Of a stretch of 64,000 bases of DNA, positions 42,677 to 56,457 are shown one piece after another. The notes beneath the pieces were generated by a model. That model had not been told where the DNA came from and made no database searches. It saw only the letters and a program-made list of their open reading frames with translations. Position 1 is the stretch's first letter. Each line of letters starts with the position of its first letter. A program made the translations under genes and the position numbers. The stretch spans positions 62,001-126,000 of the forward strand of contig JANWWC010000004.1 in NCBI GenBank assembly GCA_025056215.1, in the 5' to 3' direction. The stretch comes from Cytophagales bacterium (GTDB lineage Bacteria; Bacteroidota; Bacteroidia; Cytophagales; Flammeovirgaceae).

Positions 42677-45175
42677 TCATTCGCCGGCAGTCCGATGATA
42701 TCGCAAATTATACCCCAAAAATAAGCTATTGAAAAACAATAATTTACCGTTATACCAAAATAAGCGCATAAGTGGATTATCAGTAAAGTACACAATAGAC
42801 CCTTTTCCATAAGATTCGATACCTAAAGCGAGTGTTTTTTCAATTGATTTTCGAGCATTCGTTCCTGCAAAACCATTAACAATAGCGTTTGTGGGATAAA
42901 TACCTACATTGAAGCCTTGTTTTTCTAAGTATTGATAATAGGTTTCAGAACTTTTTAAAGAAAAATAGCGGCGAGATAATCCAAACCCTATAGGGTGCGT
43001 AGTATCTATTAGTACTTGACAAATAGCACCTGCAATGTTGTTACTCTGGTTTCTGGCAGAGAGTTTCCCAAAAATGGGGAGAGAATCAGGAGAAGAATTA
43101 ACTTCTTTTATTTGAAGAGTAGTTTTCCCGTTCTTTTTTGCAAAAAGAGAAACAGCATTTTCTAACGCAATAATGCGCCCGCCATGCTCTACAAACTCCA
43201 TGAGCTTGGTTTCTGTCTTTAGGCGTTGATAATTGCCTGAAGGCAGAATTAATACATCGAAGTCATCTAAATCATAATATTCCCAAAACATATTTTCTAG
43301 GAGCGTAATCGGATATTCGATCTCGTAGTCAAAAAAATGCCAAATTTCTCCCACGGCAGTAGGGTTGATATGCTCTCCTATCAGAAGAGCAATTTTAGGA
43401 GGTTGAATGAGGCGCGAAAAGCGAGAACCTATATCTTTTCCTTCTTGTACTAATCCTGACGCTAGGACTGAAAATTTTACATAGTATTTTTTGAGAATAA
43501 ATAAAGTTGTATTTTCAAAATCAAGAATATGCCGATTGTCATAGGCAGTGATGAGCAAACTACCTTCTCCGAATAATTGATTATTAGCTACAAACGGCTT
43601 CTCTGCATATCGCACGCGAAACCCTTTTTGTAGCAGGTGAGACAACAGTTTGGCAGCTCCCAAATCTTGCCACGCTACGGCAAATGCATATACGTTGGAA
43701 GGAAATAGAACAGTATCAGCATTTGATACATAAGAAAGAGAAGGATTGATTCTTTGAGAAGTTGCATAGCACTGCAAACCAAATGCATACGGAAGTGTCC
43801 AAGCAGTTAAATCGTAAGTTTGAGAGTCTTTTAAGATTGTTTGGTGCTCAAAGAGTACTTTCAACAGATTCGACATCGGTTGATAGGCAGAAATTACAAC
43901 ATCATAAGGAGTAATCTCGAAATTTTCTTGTTGAAGGCGATGATAAGCATATCCATTTGCTTTAATAGAAGAAGTAACTCGTCCGTATTGAATTTGTTGT
44001 TTGTCGAGTAAAGCTAAGAAAGTGCGTAAGCGGTCTGGTGAATTTTCGGCTTTGATGACATAAGTTTTATAAATCCCTTCAGGCGACTGGATAGAGCGCT
44101 TGAAATAATTTTCAAATTCTTGCAATAACTTATGTTTTAGTCGAAAACTAGTTTGTATTACCGAATGACTAACGGCTAAATGGTGTGCGATGCGGTCTTT
44201 AAGAGTGAGTGTATCGCCTTCAGAGGTTCGAAGAGCAATACCGGCTTTGCCACCTCCGCCTTGCTCAAAAGTAAAGGCAGTAGCACCGTGTAAGATAGGA
44301 TAAGTTTCGCCGTATGCAGGGTATAGTAAATCGTAAATTTCTTTGGTAAAGTAAAGCCACTTTTTTTGGTCGAACACTTGGGCGTTCGCTTTTCCAAGAG
44401 AGTCTTGGAATATGAGATGCCAACGATGAATCAGTTCGTGGTAAGGTTGTGCAGCAGGCGCAAAATAGTAGCTAAATTCTGGACCCATTTCATGGAAGTC
44501 GCAATACACTTGTGGCATGAATTGCCGATAAATTTTCATTCGGCTTTCCGTTTCAACTTGAGATTGCCAAGCCCAATCGCGATTTAGGTCAATTCCGTAG
44601 TGATTAAATCGCCCGCCAGGCCATGGTTGGTAATGTTCCCATGCTGACGGATATACATTAGGAAATCTACCAATTGCTCTTTGATACCATTGTACATAGC
44701 GCTCTCTTCCATCTGGATTCAGACAAGGATCGATGATGATCAATAAGCTATCTAAGTAAGAGGCGGGGAGTTGTAAAGCCTCGTATAAAAACTGCATCGC
44801 AACTTCAGTAGATACAGCCTCATCGCCGTGGATATTATAACCCAACCAAATAATTGGAACTGAAACACCTTGTATTGTTCCTGAATCTAATCCAGCGCGT
44901 ATACGGTTATTTTTGCCGATTTGATTGAGATGCTTCAAATTTTTAGGAGAAGAAACTGCTGCTACAAGTAAAGGACGCTGTTCATAGCTTTTTCCATAAT
45001 AAATTAGCTGCACCTTATCAGAGTTTTGTGCTACGTGTTCAAAATAGTTAATCGTATAATGATGATAAGTAAATCGGTCTCCGAGTTCATATCCTAGAAA
45101 TTGCGCAGGACTCAACAAAACTTGGGCTTCTACTGAAAGCGATAAACAATAAAAAACAAATAATGTGTGTTTCAT
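42677..45175 (-). CDS. M14-family zinc carboxypeptidase, secreted
   Basis: The 832-residue protein starts with a signal peptide (through SVEAQVLL) and an M14 catalytic domain with the zinc ligands in NIHGDEAVSTEV (His and Glu), DPCLNPDGRERYV, the third ligand region VYCDFHEMGPE, and the catalytic glutamate in TFEQGGGG. A large C-terminal part (about 380-832) of mixed alpha/beta with a glutamine-amidotransferase-like section (LILPSGNYQRLKTETKLMEFVEHGG) completes it. It is likely a periplasmic or secreted peptidase. The gene is last in a minus-strand run that includes recQ and a DUF4296 lipoprotein. Confidence 0.9.
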   Translation of the reverse strand: MKHTLFVFYCLSLSVEAQVLLSPAQFLGYELGDRFTYHHYTINYFEHVAQNSDKVQLIYYGKSYEQRPLLVAAVSSPKNLKHLNQIGKNNRIRAGLDSGTIQGVSVPIIWLGYNIHGDEAVSTEVAMQFLYEALQLPASYLDSLLIIIDPCLNPDGRERYVQWYQRAIGRFPNVYPSAWEHYQPWPGGRFNHYGIDLNRDWAWQSQVETESRMKIYRQFMPQVYCDFHEMGPEFSYYFAPAAQPYHELIHRWHLIFQDSLGKANAQVFDQKKWLYFTKEIYDLLYPAYGETYPILHGATAFTFEQGGGGKAGIALRTSEGDTLTLKDRIAHHLAVSHSVIQTSFRLKHKLLQEFENYFKRSIQSPEGIYKTYVIKAENSPDRLRTFLALLDKQQIQYGRVTSSIKANGYAYHRLQQENFEITPYDVVISAYQPMSNLLKVLFEHQTILKDSQTYDLTAWTLPYAFGLQCYATSQRINPSLSYVSNADTVLFPSNVYAFAVAWQDLGAAKLLSHLLQKGFRVRYAEKPFVANNQLFGEGSLLITAYDNRHILDFENTTLFILKKYYVKFSVLASGLVQEGKDIGSRFSRLIQPPKIALLIGEHINPTAVGEIWHFFDYEIEYPITLLENMFWEYYDLDDFDVLILPSGNYQRLKTETKLMEFVEHGGRIIALENAVSLFAKKNGKTTLQIKEVNSSPDSLPIFGKLSARNQSNNIAGAICQVLIDTTHPIGFGLSRRYFSLKSSETYYQYLEKQGFNVGIYPTNAIVNGFAGTNARKSIEKTLALGIESYGKGSIVYFTDNPLMRLFWYNGKLLFFNSLFLGYNLRYHRTAGE

Positions 45176-45186
45176 TTGAGAAAAGT

Positions 45187-45546
45187 TTATTTATTGGTTG
45201 AAAAAATTCTTTCGCGGCGTATGATCAGGCTGTCGCATACGCGGTTGTAAATTTTTTCGAAGTGTTCTATATCTTTCGAATAATAATCGTACGATTGATA
45301 ATAAGTAATACTATCGGTTTGGTATTTTGCAAAAATTTCTTTCTCAAGCGTCTTATAGATGGTATTAGTGTGTTCTGAATATTGGTTGTTAAGCGAGAAA
45401 ACCTTTTCTTGCAACAACAAAGTTTCTATGATAATTTCCACTAATATATTCTCATCGAGTAGGTTTTGAGGTTTTGGAGGTTGTTTAAATATTGGCTGAC
45501 AACTTCCAACTACGAAAGCAATCCATACAAAAATTATGATGCGCAT
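45187..45546 (-). CDS. DUF4296-type lipoprotein
   Basis: The start ATG at 45546 begins a clear lipoprotein signal MRIIIFVWIAFVVGSC with Cys16; the frame continues to 45597 but that leader would overlap recQ. The mature part (LLDENILVEIIIETLLLQEKV, YQTDSITYYQSYDYYSKD) matches the Bacteroidota DUF4296 pattern of helices with a YY.S..YY motif. Function unknown. It is 11 nt upstream of the M14 gene and 13 nt after recQ. Confidence 0.78.
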   Translation of the reverse strand: MRIIIFVWIAFVVGSCQPIFKQPPKPQNLLDENILVEIIIETLLLQEKVFSLNNQYSEHTNTIYKTLEKEIFAKYQTDSITYYQSYDYYSKDIEHFEKIYNRVCDSLIIRRERIFSTNK

Positions 45547-45559
45547 TTGCAAAAGAAAT

Positions 45560-47467
45560 TTATGGTTTGATTTGTAAATATAAACCTTGGATTTCAATTT
45601 CTTTTCTTTCAGAGAGTATTCTAATTGCTTGAAATACTCTTTCTTGAGGAACGCCGCTCATGGAGTAAAGAAGATCCGAAACTTTTGTTTTCCCTTTTTT
45701 CAATAATTCAGAACGAATTTTAGAAATAATTTCTACTTCTGTCAGCTCACTCCTTTTTTGATATACGCAAACATCGCAAATGCCGCAAGGATCATTAGCG
45801 ATTTCTCCAAAGTATTCTAAAAGTGCCGAGGTTCGGCATTGTTTTGAATTATCTACGTATCGAGCTACCGATAAGGCTTTGTTAAGAAGTAATGCTCGGC
45901 GCATTTCAACGATTTTAGCATTTAAGGGCAACGTTTCTTTAGAATATCTAGGTTGAAGGTAGATAATTTGAGGCTTTTCTGTTTTTTCTTCGTAATCGAT
46001 AATTTCAAGTTTGTGCAAGTAGCGCAACGAATCTATTAGAGCGTTTTGAGAAAGGTTTGTATACCGGCTCATTTCATCTTCAAAAATAGGAGTAGAATAG
46101 TGGAAAAGTGCTCCTCCATAATGTCGCAATAAGCAATTAATAAGCGGACGATATTGAGGAAAATTGTTTTGAAATTCATGGAGCGCTTGCTGAGAAACTT
46201 TAATGCGCACTTGCGACAATTTTCCTATATTTTCTGAAAGTAGCAATAATCCAGCTTCTTCTAATTTTTGAAGAGCGTTTAGCACTTTTAGAGTAGAAAA
46301 TTGATAAGTTTTTGCAAATGCTGTCAATGAAAAATCATAAGCATTCATTTCTCCTTCTCCAATAGGAATTTGGAGGTAGTTCCCTAATGCATGATAAATT
46401 TCTTTGATTTCCTCAAGAGTAGGATAGCTTCTTTCAATATTTTTAACGACGGCTTGTAAGTCTTCTTGGGTATAAAGCACAACAGCAAAAGCTTTTTTTT
46501 CATCTCTTCCTGCTCTTCCCGCTTCTTGATAGTAGGCTTCTAAAGAATCAGGCAAATCCAAATGCACCACTAAGCGCACATCTGGTTTGTCGATCCCCAT
46601 GCCAAAAGCGTTTGTAGCAACTATTACCCTTGTTTGGTTTGCTATCCACGATTTTTGTTTATTTTGACGCGTTTCAGCATCTAAGCCAGCGTGATAATAA
46701 TCTGCGCGAATGTTGTGGCTCTGCAAAAAATCAGCAACTTCTTGTGTTTTTTTTCGATTACGAACATAAACAACTGCGCTCCCTTGTATTTTTTGAAGCA
46801 TCTGAATCAATCTCTCATATTTATTTTCTTCGTAGAGAGCTGAATAAGAAAGATTAGGACGTGCGAAGCTTTTTTGAAATACTTTAGAGCCCTTGCGAAA
46901 GCGAAGTTTCTTTTGAATATCTTCGCGCACTTCGAAAGTAGCTGTAGCGGTTAGCGCAATGCAAGGAATTTCAGGGAGAAATTCCTCGCGAAAATGGCCG
47001 ATTGCTAAGTAAGGAGGTCGGAACTCATAACCCCATTGGGAGATACAATGAGCCTCATCGACAGCAAGCAAGCTAACTGGAATATAAGAAATCGTTTTTC
47101 TAAAAAGCTCTGTTTGCAAGCGTTCGGGAGAAACGTACAGAAATTTAATAGCTCGGTGTTGTGCATTGCTCAGTACGTATTGAATTTGCATACGATTCAT
47201 TGCTCCATGAATCATTTGAGCTGGGATTCCGCGCCTTTGGAGTTGAAAAACCTGGTCTTGCATCAGCGCAACAAGAGGTGAGATGACTAAACAAATTCCT
47301 TCTTTGGTTAATGCTGGTACTTGAAAACAAATAGATTTCCCTCCTCCTGTTGGTAAAAGTGCTAGAGTATCGTAGCCGTTGCCAATATGTTCGATGATTT
47401 CAGCTTGTAATGCCCGAAACTGCGAATAGCCCCAATACTTTTTTAGAATATCGAGGTATGCATTCAT
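45560..47467 (-). CDS. recQ: ATP-dependent DNA helicase RecQ
   Basis: RecQ unwinds DNA during repair and recombination. The 635-residue protein (ATG at 47467, MNAYLDILKKYWGYSQFR) shows PTGGGKSICFQ (Walker A), SPLVALMQDQ, DEAHCISQWGYEFRPPY, IALTATA, NAFGMGIDKPDVR and HQEAGRAGRD-type motif VI (YYQEAGRAGRDEK). The zinc/RQC part has CRTSALLEYFG and NDPCGICDVC, then a winged-helix tail; a canonical HRDC domain is not obvious. The start codon shares a base with the preceding gene's stop (TAATG), so translation is coupled to the T9SS-like gene. Confidence 0.95.
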   Translation of the reverse strand: MNAYLDILKKYWGYSQFRALQAEIIEHIGNGYDTLALLPTGGGKSICFQVPALTKEGICLVISPLVALMQDQVFQLQRRGIPAQMIHGAMNRMQIQYVLSNAQHRAIKFLYVSPERLQTELFRKTISYIPVSLLAVDEAHCISQWGYEFRPPYLAIGHFREEFLPEIPCIALTATATFEVREDIQKKLRFRKGSKVFQKSFARPNLSYSALYEENKYERLIQMLQKIQGSAVVYVRNRKKTQEVADFLQSHNIRADYYHAGLDAETRQNKQKSWIANQTRVIVATNAFGMGIDKPDVRLVVHLDLPDSLEAYYQEAGRAGRDEKKAFAVVLYTQEDLQAVVKNIERSYPTLEEIKEIYHALGNYLQIPIGEGEMNAYDFSLTAFAKTYQFSTLKVLNALQKLEEAGLLLLSENIGKLSQVRIKVSQQALHEFQNNFPQYRPLINCLLRHYGGALFHYSTPIFEDEMSRYTNLSQNALIDSLRYLHKLEIIDYEEKTEKPQIIYLQPRYSKETLPLNAKIVEMRRALLLNKALSVARYVDNSKQCRTSALLEYFGEIANDPCGICDVCVYQKRSELTEVEIISKIRSELLKKGKTKVSDLLYSMSGVPQERVFQAIRILSERKEIEIQGLYLQIKP

Positions 47468-48267
47468 TATTTTTTGAAGAATTTTTCTGTGCGATTGTCG
47501 TACACTACGTAGTAAGCACCCATTTTTAAATCTCGGCAATCTACCTTGATACCTTTTCCTTTTTTGATAAGAGCTCCATACATATCGAGAATTTCATAAC
47601 TCACTTCTCTTGTGAAATTCAGGTCTTTATCTACGCGCAAGGGATAAAATTTGACGGGTTCTAAGTTAGAATTGTACTCTACTTCTTGAGAAAGAATTTC
47701 TTTGCCTGTACTTTCGACATATCTTATTCGATATTTATTAATTCCTGAGTTGTGTTGGCAGGGAATAGAATAGTTGTTTACGTCGACATTGCCTTTTACG
47801 GGAGATGTTACTAATTGCACCCAAGCAGATTGTTCAAAGCGTTCTAATACAATTTTAGAGGAATTTTTTTCTCCTTTAGTGACAAAGTCTACCCCATTGG
47901 GCGTAACATCCACAGACAAAAATTGAAATTGAACGGAAGTTCTAATCGCATTAGGATTCAACACTTTCGGAACACAGCCTTCTGAGTGAATAATTTTGAC
48001 TTCTACGGCTTCTCCCATTTTTACCATAATTGAAAGAGGGATATCGAAAGCTGTAGCTTGAGGAATTTTAGAAAGTTTTTTTCCGTTTACAATAATCTCA
48101 TTAATACAATATCCTTGAGGAGTTACAGGATTCTGAACATAAATATTAGTTCCGTTGAAGTAGCCTGTCAGCGTAATTTCACCTGCGTAAGAATAAGTAA
48201 ATCCTGTCACAAGAAATATAAAAAGCGTTAAGTACATAGCGATCTGAAATCTAATTTGGAGTAACAT
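47467..48267 (-). CDS. Secreted protein with T9SS-type C-terminal domain
   Basis: A signal peptide (about residues 10-29, ending SYAGEI) precedes a beta-rich body (EITLTGYFNGTNIYVQNP, VDVTPNGVDFVTKG). The last 70 residues resemble the T9SS sorting domain: VSYEILDMYGALIKKGKGIKVD followed by LKMGAYYVVYDNRTEKFFKK, ending in a lysine-rich motif. The 266-residue protein is thus a likely T9SS export substrate, matching the gld genes of this window. Its TAA overlaps the recQ ATG by one base. No enzymatic domain was recognised. Confidence 0.75.
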   Translation of the reverse strand: MLLQIRFQIAMYLTLFIFLVTGFTYSYAGEITLTGYFNGTNIYVQNPVTPQGYCINEIIVNGKKLSKIPQATAFDIPLSIMVKMGEAVEVKIIHSEGCVPKVLNPNAIRTSVQFQFLSVDVTPNGVDFVTKGEKNSSKIVLERFEQSAWVQLVTSPVKGNVDVNNYSIPCQHNSGINKYRIRYVESTGKEILSQEVEYNSNLEPVKFYPLRVDKDLNFTREVSYEILDMYGALIKKGKGIKVDCRDLKMGAYYVVYDNRTEKFFKK

Positions 48268-48482
48268 CTGCTAGCACAATATGTATTATGCAATTATAAG
48301 CACGAAAAATAATAAATTCTTAAAATAAGCAACGAATGAAAGAAAAATTCATTATTGAAGAAAATTAAAAAATTGTAAATATTCTTAAATAGGGATTTTT
48401 GAAAGTTTGTATCTGAAAACAATTGCTTGATATACAGTGATTTTTGTTGCATGTTTAAAAATAATTAAGTTTAAAAGCGGTT

Positions 48483-49814
48483 TTAGCGCCGAAGCATTTT
48501 TTTCAACTTTCCGTTTACAGCAGAGGTAGAATTTTTGTTCATTATTTTCATAAGTTTTCTCATTTCTTCAAATTGCTTTACTAACTGATTCACCTGCTGA
48601 ATAGAAGTTCCACTTCCTTTGGCGATACGACTTTTTCGTTTGGAATCTAAAATATCGGGATTAGCGCGCTCCTTGGGAGTCATAGAATTGATAATCGCCT
48701 CGATTCGTACGAATGCTTTTTCATCGATTTGAGTATCTTTCATGAGTTTTGAAACACCAGGAATCAAGGAAAGAATATCCTTAAAATCGCCCATTTTTTT
48801 TATTTGTTGGACTTGCGCTAATAAATCATTATAGTCGAACTGGTTTTTTCGAATTTTTTTGTTTAGTCGCTTTGCTTCTTCCTCGTCGAAAGCTTGCTGC
48901 GCTTTTTCTACAAGCGTAATGACATCTCCAAAACCTAAGATGCGTTGCGCCATTCTATCGGGGTGGAAGGCGTCGATAGTATCAGGTTTTTCTCCTATGG
49001 AAATAAATTTAATGGGCTTATTGACAATCGTTTTAATAGAGAGCGCAGCCCCTCCTCGCGTATCGCCGTCGAGTTTGGTCAGTACAATGCCGTCAAAATC
49101 CAAACGATCGTTAAACACTTTGGCGGTATTTACGGCGTCTTGCCCAGTCATAGCATCTACTACAAAAAGCGTTTCAGATGGATTGACTGCTTTTTTAATT
49201 GCTTCTATTTCTTGCATCATTTCTTCATCTACTGCAAGGCGCCCTGCTGTATCGATGATAACAATTTGTTTGTGAATTCTTTTAGCAGTTTCAATTGCTT
49301 TTCGAGCAATTTCGATTGGGTTCTTATTTTCAGGTTCTGCAAACACTTCTACGCCGATTTGAGCGCCGAGAGTTTTGAGTTGGTCAATTGCTGCGGGGCG
49401 ATAAATATCGCAGGCTGCTAATAACACTTGCTTGCCTTGCTTTTTGAGTAGATTGCCTAACTTCGCTGTGAAAGTAGTCTTTCCTGAGCCTTGTAAACCT
49501 GCAATCAACACCACTGCCGGATTTCCTTTGGGAGAAAACTCGGCAGTTTGTCCTCCTAAAATTTTTACTAATTCGTCGTAAACAATTTTAATAAATAACT
49601 GACCGGGCTGTACTGATATCATCACTTTTTGCCCGATAGCTTGTTCGCGAATTTTATCAGTAACCTCCTTCGCTACCTTGTAGTTTACATCAGCTTCTAA
49701 AAGCGCTCTTCGAATTTCTTTGGTAGTTTCCGCAATGTTCAGCTCGGTAATGGAGCCCGTTCCTTTTAAAGTTTTGAGAGCTAAATCGAGCTTCTGACTT
49801 AAACTTTCAAACAT
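48483..49814 (-). CDS. ffh: Signal recognition particle protein Ffh
   Basis: Ffh binds signal sequences and targets ribosomes to the membrane with FtsY. The order is N domain (1-90), GTPase (GLQGSGKTTFTAKLGNLL, ACDIYRPAAIDQLK, DTAGRLAVDEEM, LTKLDGDTRGGAAL) and a methionine-rich M domain (GDFKDILSLIPGVSKLMK, IINSMTPKERANPDIL, SRIAKGSGTSIQQVN). The 443-residue length is normal. It follows greA by 12 nt on the same strand. The 4.5S RNA partner was not found in the window. Confidence 0.97.
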   Translation of the reverse strand: MFESLSQKLDLALKTLKGTGSITELNIAETTKEIRRALLEADVNYKVAKEVTDKIREQAIGQKVMISVQPGQLFIKIVYDELVKILGGQTAEFSPKGNPAVVLIAGLQGSGKTTFTAKLGNLLKKQGKQVLLAACDIYRPAAIDQLKTLGAQIGVEVFAEPENKNPIEIARKAIETAKRIHKQIVIIDTAGRLAVDEEMMQEIEAIKKAVNPSETLFVVDAMTGQDAVNTAKVFNDRLDFDGIVLTKLDGDTRGGAALSIKTIVNKPIKFISIGEKPDTIDAFHPDRMAQRILGFGDVITLVEKAQQAFDEEEAKRLNKKIRKNQFDYNDLLAQVQQIKKMGDFKDILSLIPGVSKLMKDTQIDEKAFVRIEAIINSMTPKERANPDILDSKRKSRIAKGSGTSIQQVNQLVKQFEEMRKLMKIMNKNSTSAVNGKLKKMLRR

Positions 49815-49826
49815 GTGTGAAAAAAA

Positions 49827-50306
49827 TTATATGCCTAATTTAATTTCAAGAACTTCTAATTTTACTATTCCATTAGGTGTTTTAATTTCAGCAATTTCTC
49901 CTACTTTTTTGCCTAACAAACCAGCGCCAATTGGAGATTTGACTGAGATTTTTTTGAGCTTCAGGTCAGCTTCTTCTTCTGAAACTAAAGTGTACTCCAT
50001 TAAAGCGTTGTTCGCTTTATTTTTGATTTTGACAGTTGTAAGAATTGATACTTTAGAAGTATCGACTTTGCTTTCGTCGATGATGCGTGCGTTCGCCAGA
50101 AGTTCTTCCAGCTTGGCAATTTCCATCTCAAGAAGCCCTTGTGCATCTTTAGCAGCATCGTATTCAGCATTTTCGCTCAAATCGCCTTTGTCTCGCGCTT
50201 CTGCAATTTGTGCAGAAATATCGGCTCTTCCTTTTGTTTTAAGCTCTTGCAGCCTATTGCGGAGTTTGTTATATCCTTCTTGGGTATAATATGTGACTTT
50301 CGACAT
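49827..50306 (-). CDS. greA: Transcription elongation factor GreA
   Basis: GreA rescues backtracked RNA polymerase by stimulating transcript cleavage. The protein (ATG at 50306; the frame goes on to 50315 with a TTG, not used) shows the coiled-coil YTQEGYNKLRNRLQELKT, the tip with acidic residues (DISAQIAEARDKGDLSENAEYDAAKDAQG) and the C-terminal FKBP-like domain (SPIGAGLLGKKVGEIAEIKTPNGI). Upstream are a -7 element and a terminator hairpin in the leader, and downstream is ffh 12 nt away. Confidence 0.96.
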   Translation of the reverse strand: MSKVTYYTQEGYNKLRNRLQELKTKGRADISAQIAEARDKGDLSENAEYDAAKDAQGLLEMEIAKLEELLANARIIDESKVDTSKVSILTTVKIKNKANNALMEYTLVSEEEADLKLKKISVKSPIGAGLLGKKVGEIAEIKTPNGIVKLEVLEIKLGI

Positions 50307-50339
50307 AACCAACAAATTTTTAAGATTAAAGAAATGAAT

Positions 50340-50379
50340 AAAAAAAAATTAACGATTAGCGCAGGCGCGAAATCGTTAA
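50340..50379 (-). terminator. Terminator hairpin in front of greA (minus strand)
   Basis: Perfect 9-bp stem TTAACGATT/AATCGTTAA with a 13-base loop able to pair internally (GCGC/GCGC), followed on the minus strand by nine T. It lies 66 nt after the WD40 gene stop and 34 nt before the greA start. Confidence 0.8.
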
Positions 50380-50390
50380 ACATCACCTAG

Positions 50391-50398
50391 CAAAGATA
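50391..50398 (-). promoter_or_regulatory. Predicted -7 element just upstream of the greA leader hairpin
   Basis: On the minus strand the sequence reads TATCTTTG, a full TAnnTTTG match. Transcription would begin within about 6 nt of the terminator hairpin. No convincing -33 element was seen at the ideal distance. Confidence 0.45.
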
Positions 50399-50444
50399 AT
50401 AAATATTTCAAAAAATAAAAATAGAGTAATGATAGAGTGACTTT

Positions 50445-51473
50445 TTAGTTATCTATATTCCAAACGATTAAGTTTCCTTTTTCGTTTCCAACCGATAGTT
50501 TATTTATGCGGTTTGCCCATTGTAAAGCTGTAATTTCTCCTTTAGGAAGTTGAAAACTCTTAATCACTTTTTTAGACAAAGGAAAATTCCAAATAATGAC
50601 GTACCCTGCTTCATCGGCAGAAGCCAGGTAATTTCCATTAGGGTGAAAAGCTACTTGGGTGATTTTTCCGTAATGCTCTTGTAAAATTGTAGGTCGCGTA
50701 TTTTGAGGAGTGCCCGTAGTATACACATCCCAAATAATGAGTGAATCATAAGAAGGGGTTGCCAAATATTTACTATTGGCTGACCATGAAAGAGAACGTA
50801 CTTTTGCGTAATAACCCGACATTTCTAAGTCCTGCTCGGGAACGTATGGTAATAGCCAAAAGTGAATTTTATTGTCGCCAGTTCCTGCAGCTAAATATTT
50901 TTGATTAGGACTTAATGCGCAACTTATGAAGGAAGCTGGGTACGGCAATGTTTGAATTTGGAAAGCAGGAGCGAGTTGTGCAAGAAGGGCTCCTCCATAA
51001 TATACAGCTACTACGGTGTTACCATCGTTTGAAAATGCAATATCGAATGCCGATTTGGGAAGCGTATAATTCAAAATATTTTCTAAATTGAGAGTGTTCC
51101 ATACTAAAACTTGTTTGCCAACAATCGCTGCAAGTCGTTTAGAAACAGAACTATGTACTAACTTGTCAATCCAAGTGAAGCCACTTTTTCCATCTCCTAT
51201 TATTTCTCGTTGAAGCAATAAGTTCTGGGCGCTCCAAATTCGCAGCATACCATCTTGTCCGGCAGAAGCCAACGATTGGCTTTCATTAATCCAGCAAACG
51301 CTTGTGCAACACTCGTCATGCGCTTGAAAGCGCACTAGCTCTCGAGAGTCTATCGAGATAACAGCAATTTCTCCTGAAGAAAGTGCGACAGCTATTTTTG
51401 TGTTGTCGTCACTCCAAGCAATAGCGTAAATATATTCTTGTAATTGTGTATGAATTTCTATTTCAGAGTTCAC
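50445..51473 (-). CDS. WD40-repeat beta-propeller protein
   Basis: The 342-residue protein is made of about seven WD-type repeats; examples are IAVALSSGEIAVISIDSRE, SAGQDGMLRIWSAQNLL, AAGTGDNKIHFWLLPY, ATPSYDSLIIWDVYTTG, ASADEAGYVIIWNFPL and the final NEKGNLIVWNIDN. It should fold as a propeller that scaffolds protein interactions; no catalytic part and no signal peptide were seen, so it is cytosolic. The start is a GTG at 51473. It is the first gene of a minus-strand unit ending before greA's terminator. Confidence 0.85.
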   Translation of the reverse strand: MNSEIEIHTQLQEYIYAIAWSDDNTKIAVALSSGEIAVISIDSRELVRFQAHDECCTSVCWINESQSLASAGQDGMLRIWSAQNLLLQREIIGDGKSGFTWIDKLVHSSVSKRLAAIVGKQVLVWNTLNLENILNYTLPKSAFDIAFSNDGNTVVAVYYGGALLAQLAPAFQIQTLPYPASFISCALSPNQKYLAAGTGDNKIHFWLLPYVPEQDLEMSGYYAKVRSLSWSANSKYLATPSYDSLIIWDVYTTGTPQNTRPTILQEHYGKITQVAFHPNGNYLASADEAGYVIIWNFPLSKKVIKSFQLPKGEITALQWANRINKLSVGNEKGNLIVWNIDN

Positions 51474-51871
51474 GATTTATTTAGTTTTTGCAGTTTTAAT
51501 ATTGGACCTGATGAGAGGAGCCGTTTGTCGCTTTCCCAATCTGAGTCTTACGCCTATTTTCATCAGTGATAATCCATTTTATTCAATTCAGATTTTTGCT
51601 CCTTATCTTTGCATTTCCATCTTCTGATGTCCATTTAAAAAGGTATTGTTTCGTTATAGTTTACTCCCATAATATTGTGTAGCTTGATTTTTTCCACCTT
51701 TCCCCTTGCCTTTAAAATTAAGAGCAGTGGTTTATCCTTCAGGTAAGGAAGTTTTGTACTTTTTGATGTTCCTTCCTTCAGATTCTGACTACTATTATAA
51801 AAGCCGCACTAAAAAGAAAAATTTTTTCGCGCTGTTTAGATTTTAGTTATGTGCAAAAATAGTGGAAAGAG
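51474..51871. other. 400-nt interval between sirtuin and WD40 genes
   Basis: No gene found. A hairpin with stem AAGGAAG/CTTCCTT and a 20-base loop occurs at 51745-51778, and a TATCTTTG (51604-51611, plus strand) resembles a promoter -7 box but has no gene downstream in that direction. Confidence 0.55.
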
Positions 51872-56457
<4,586 letters not shown>

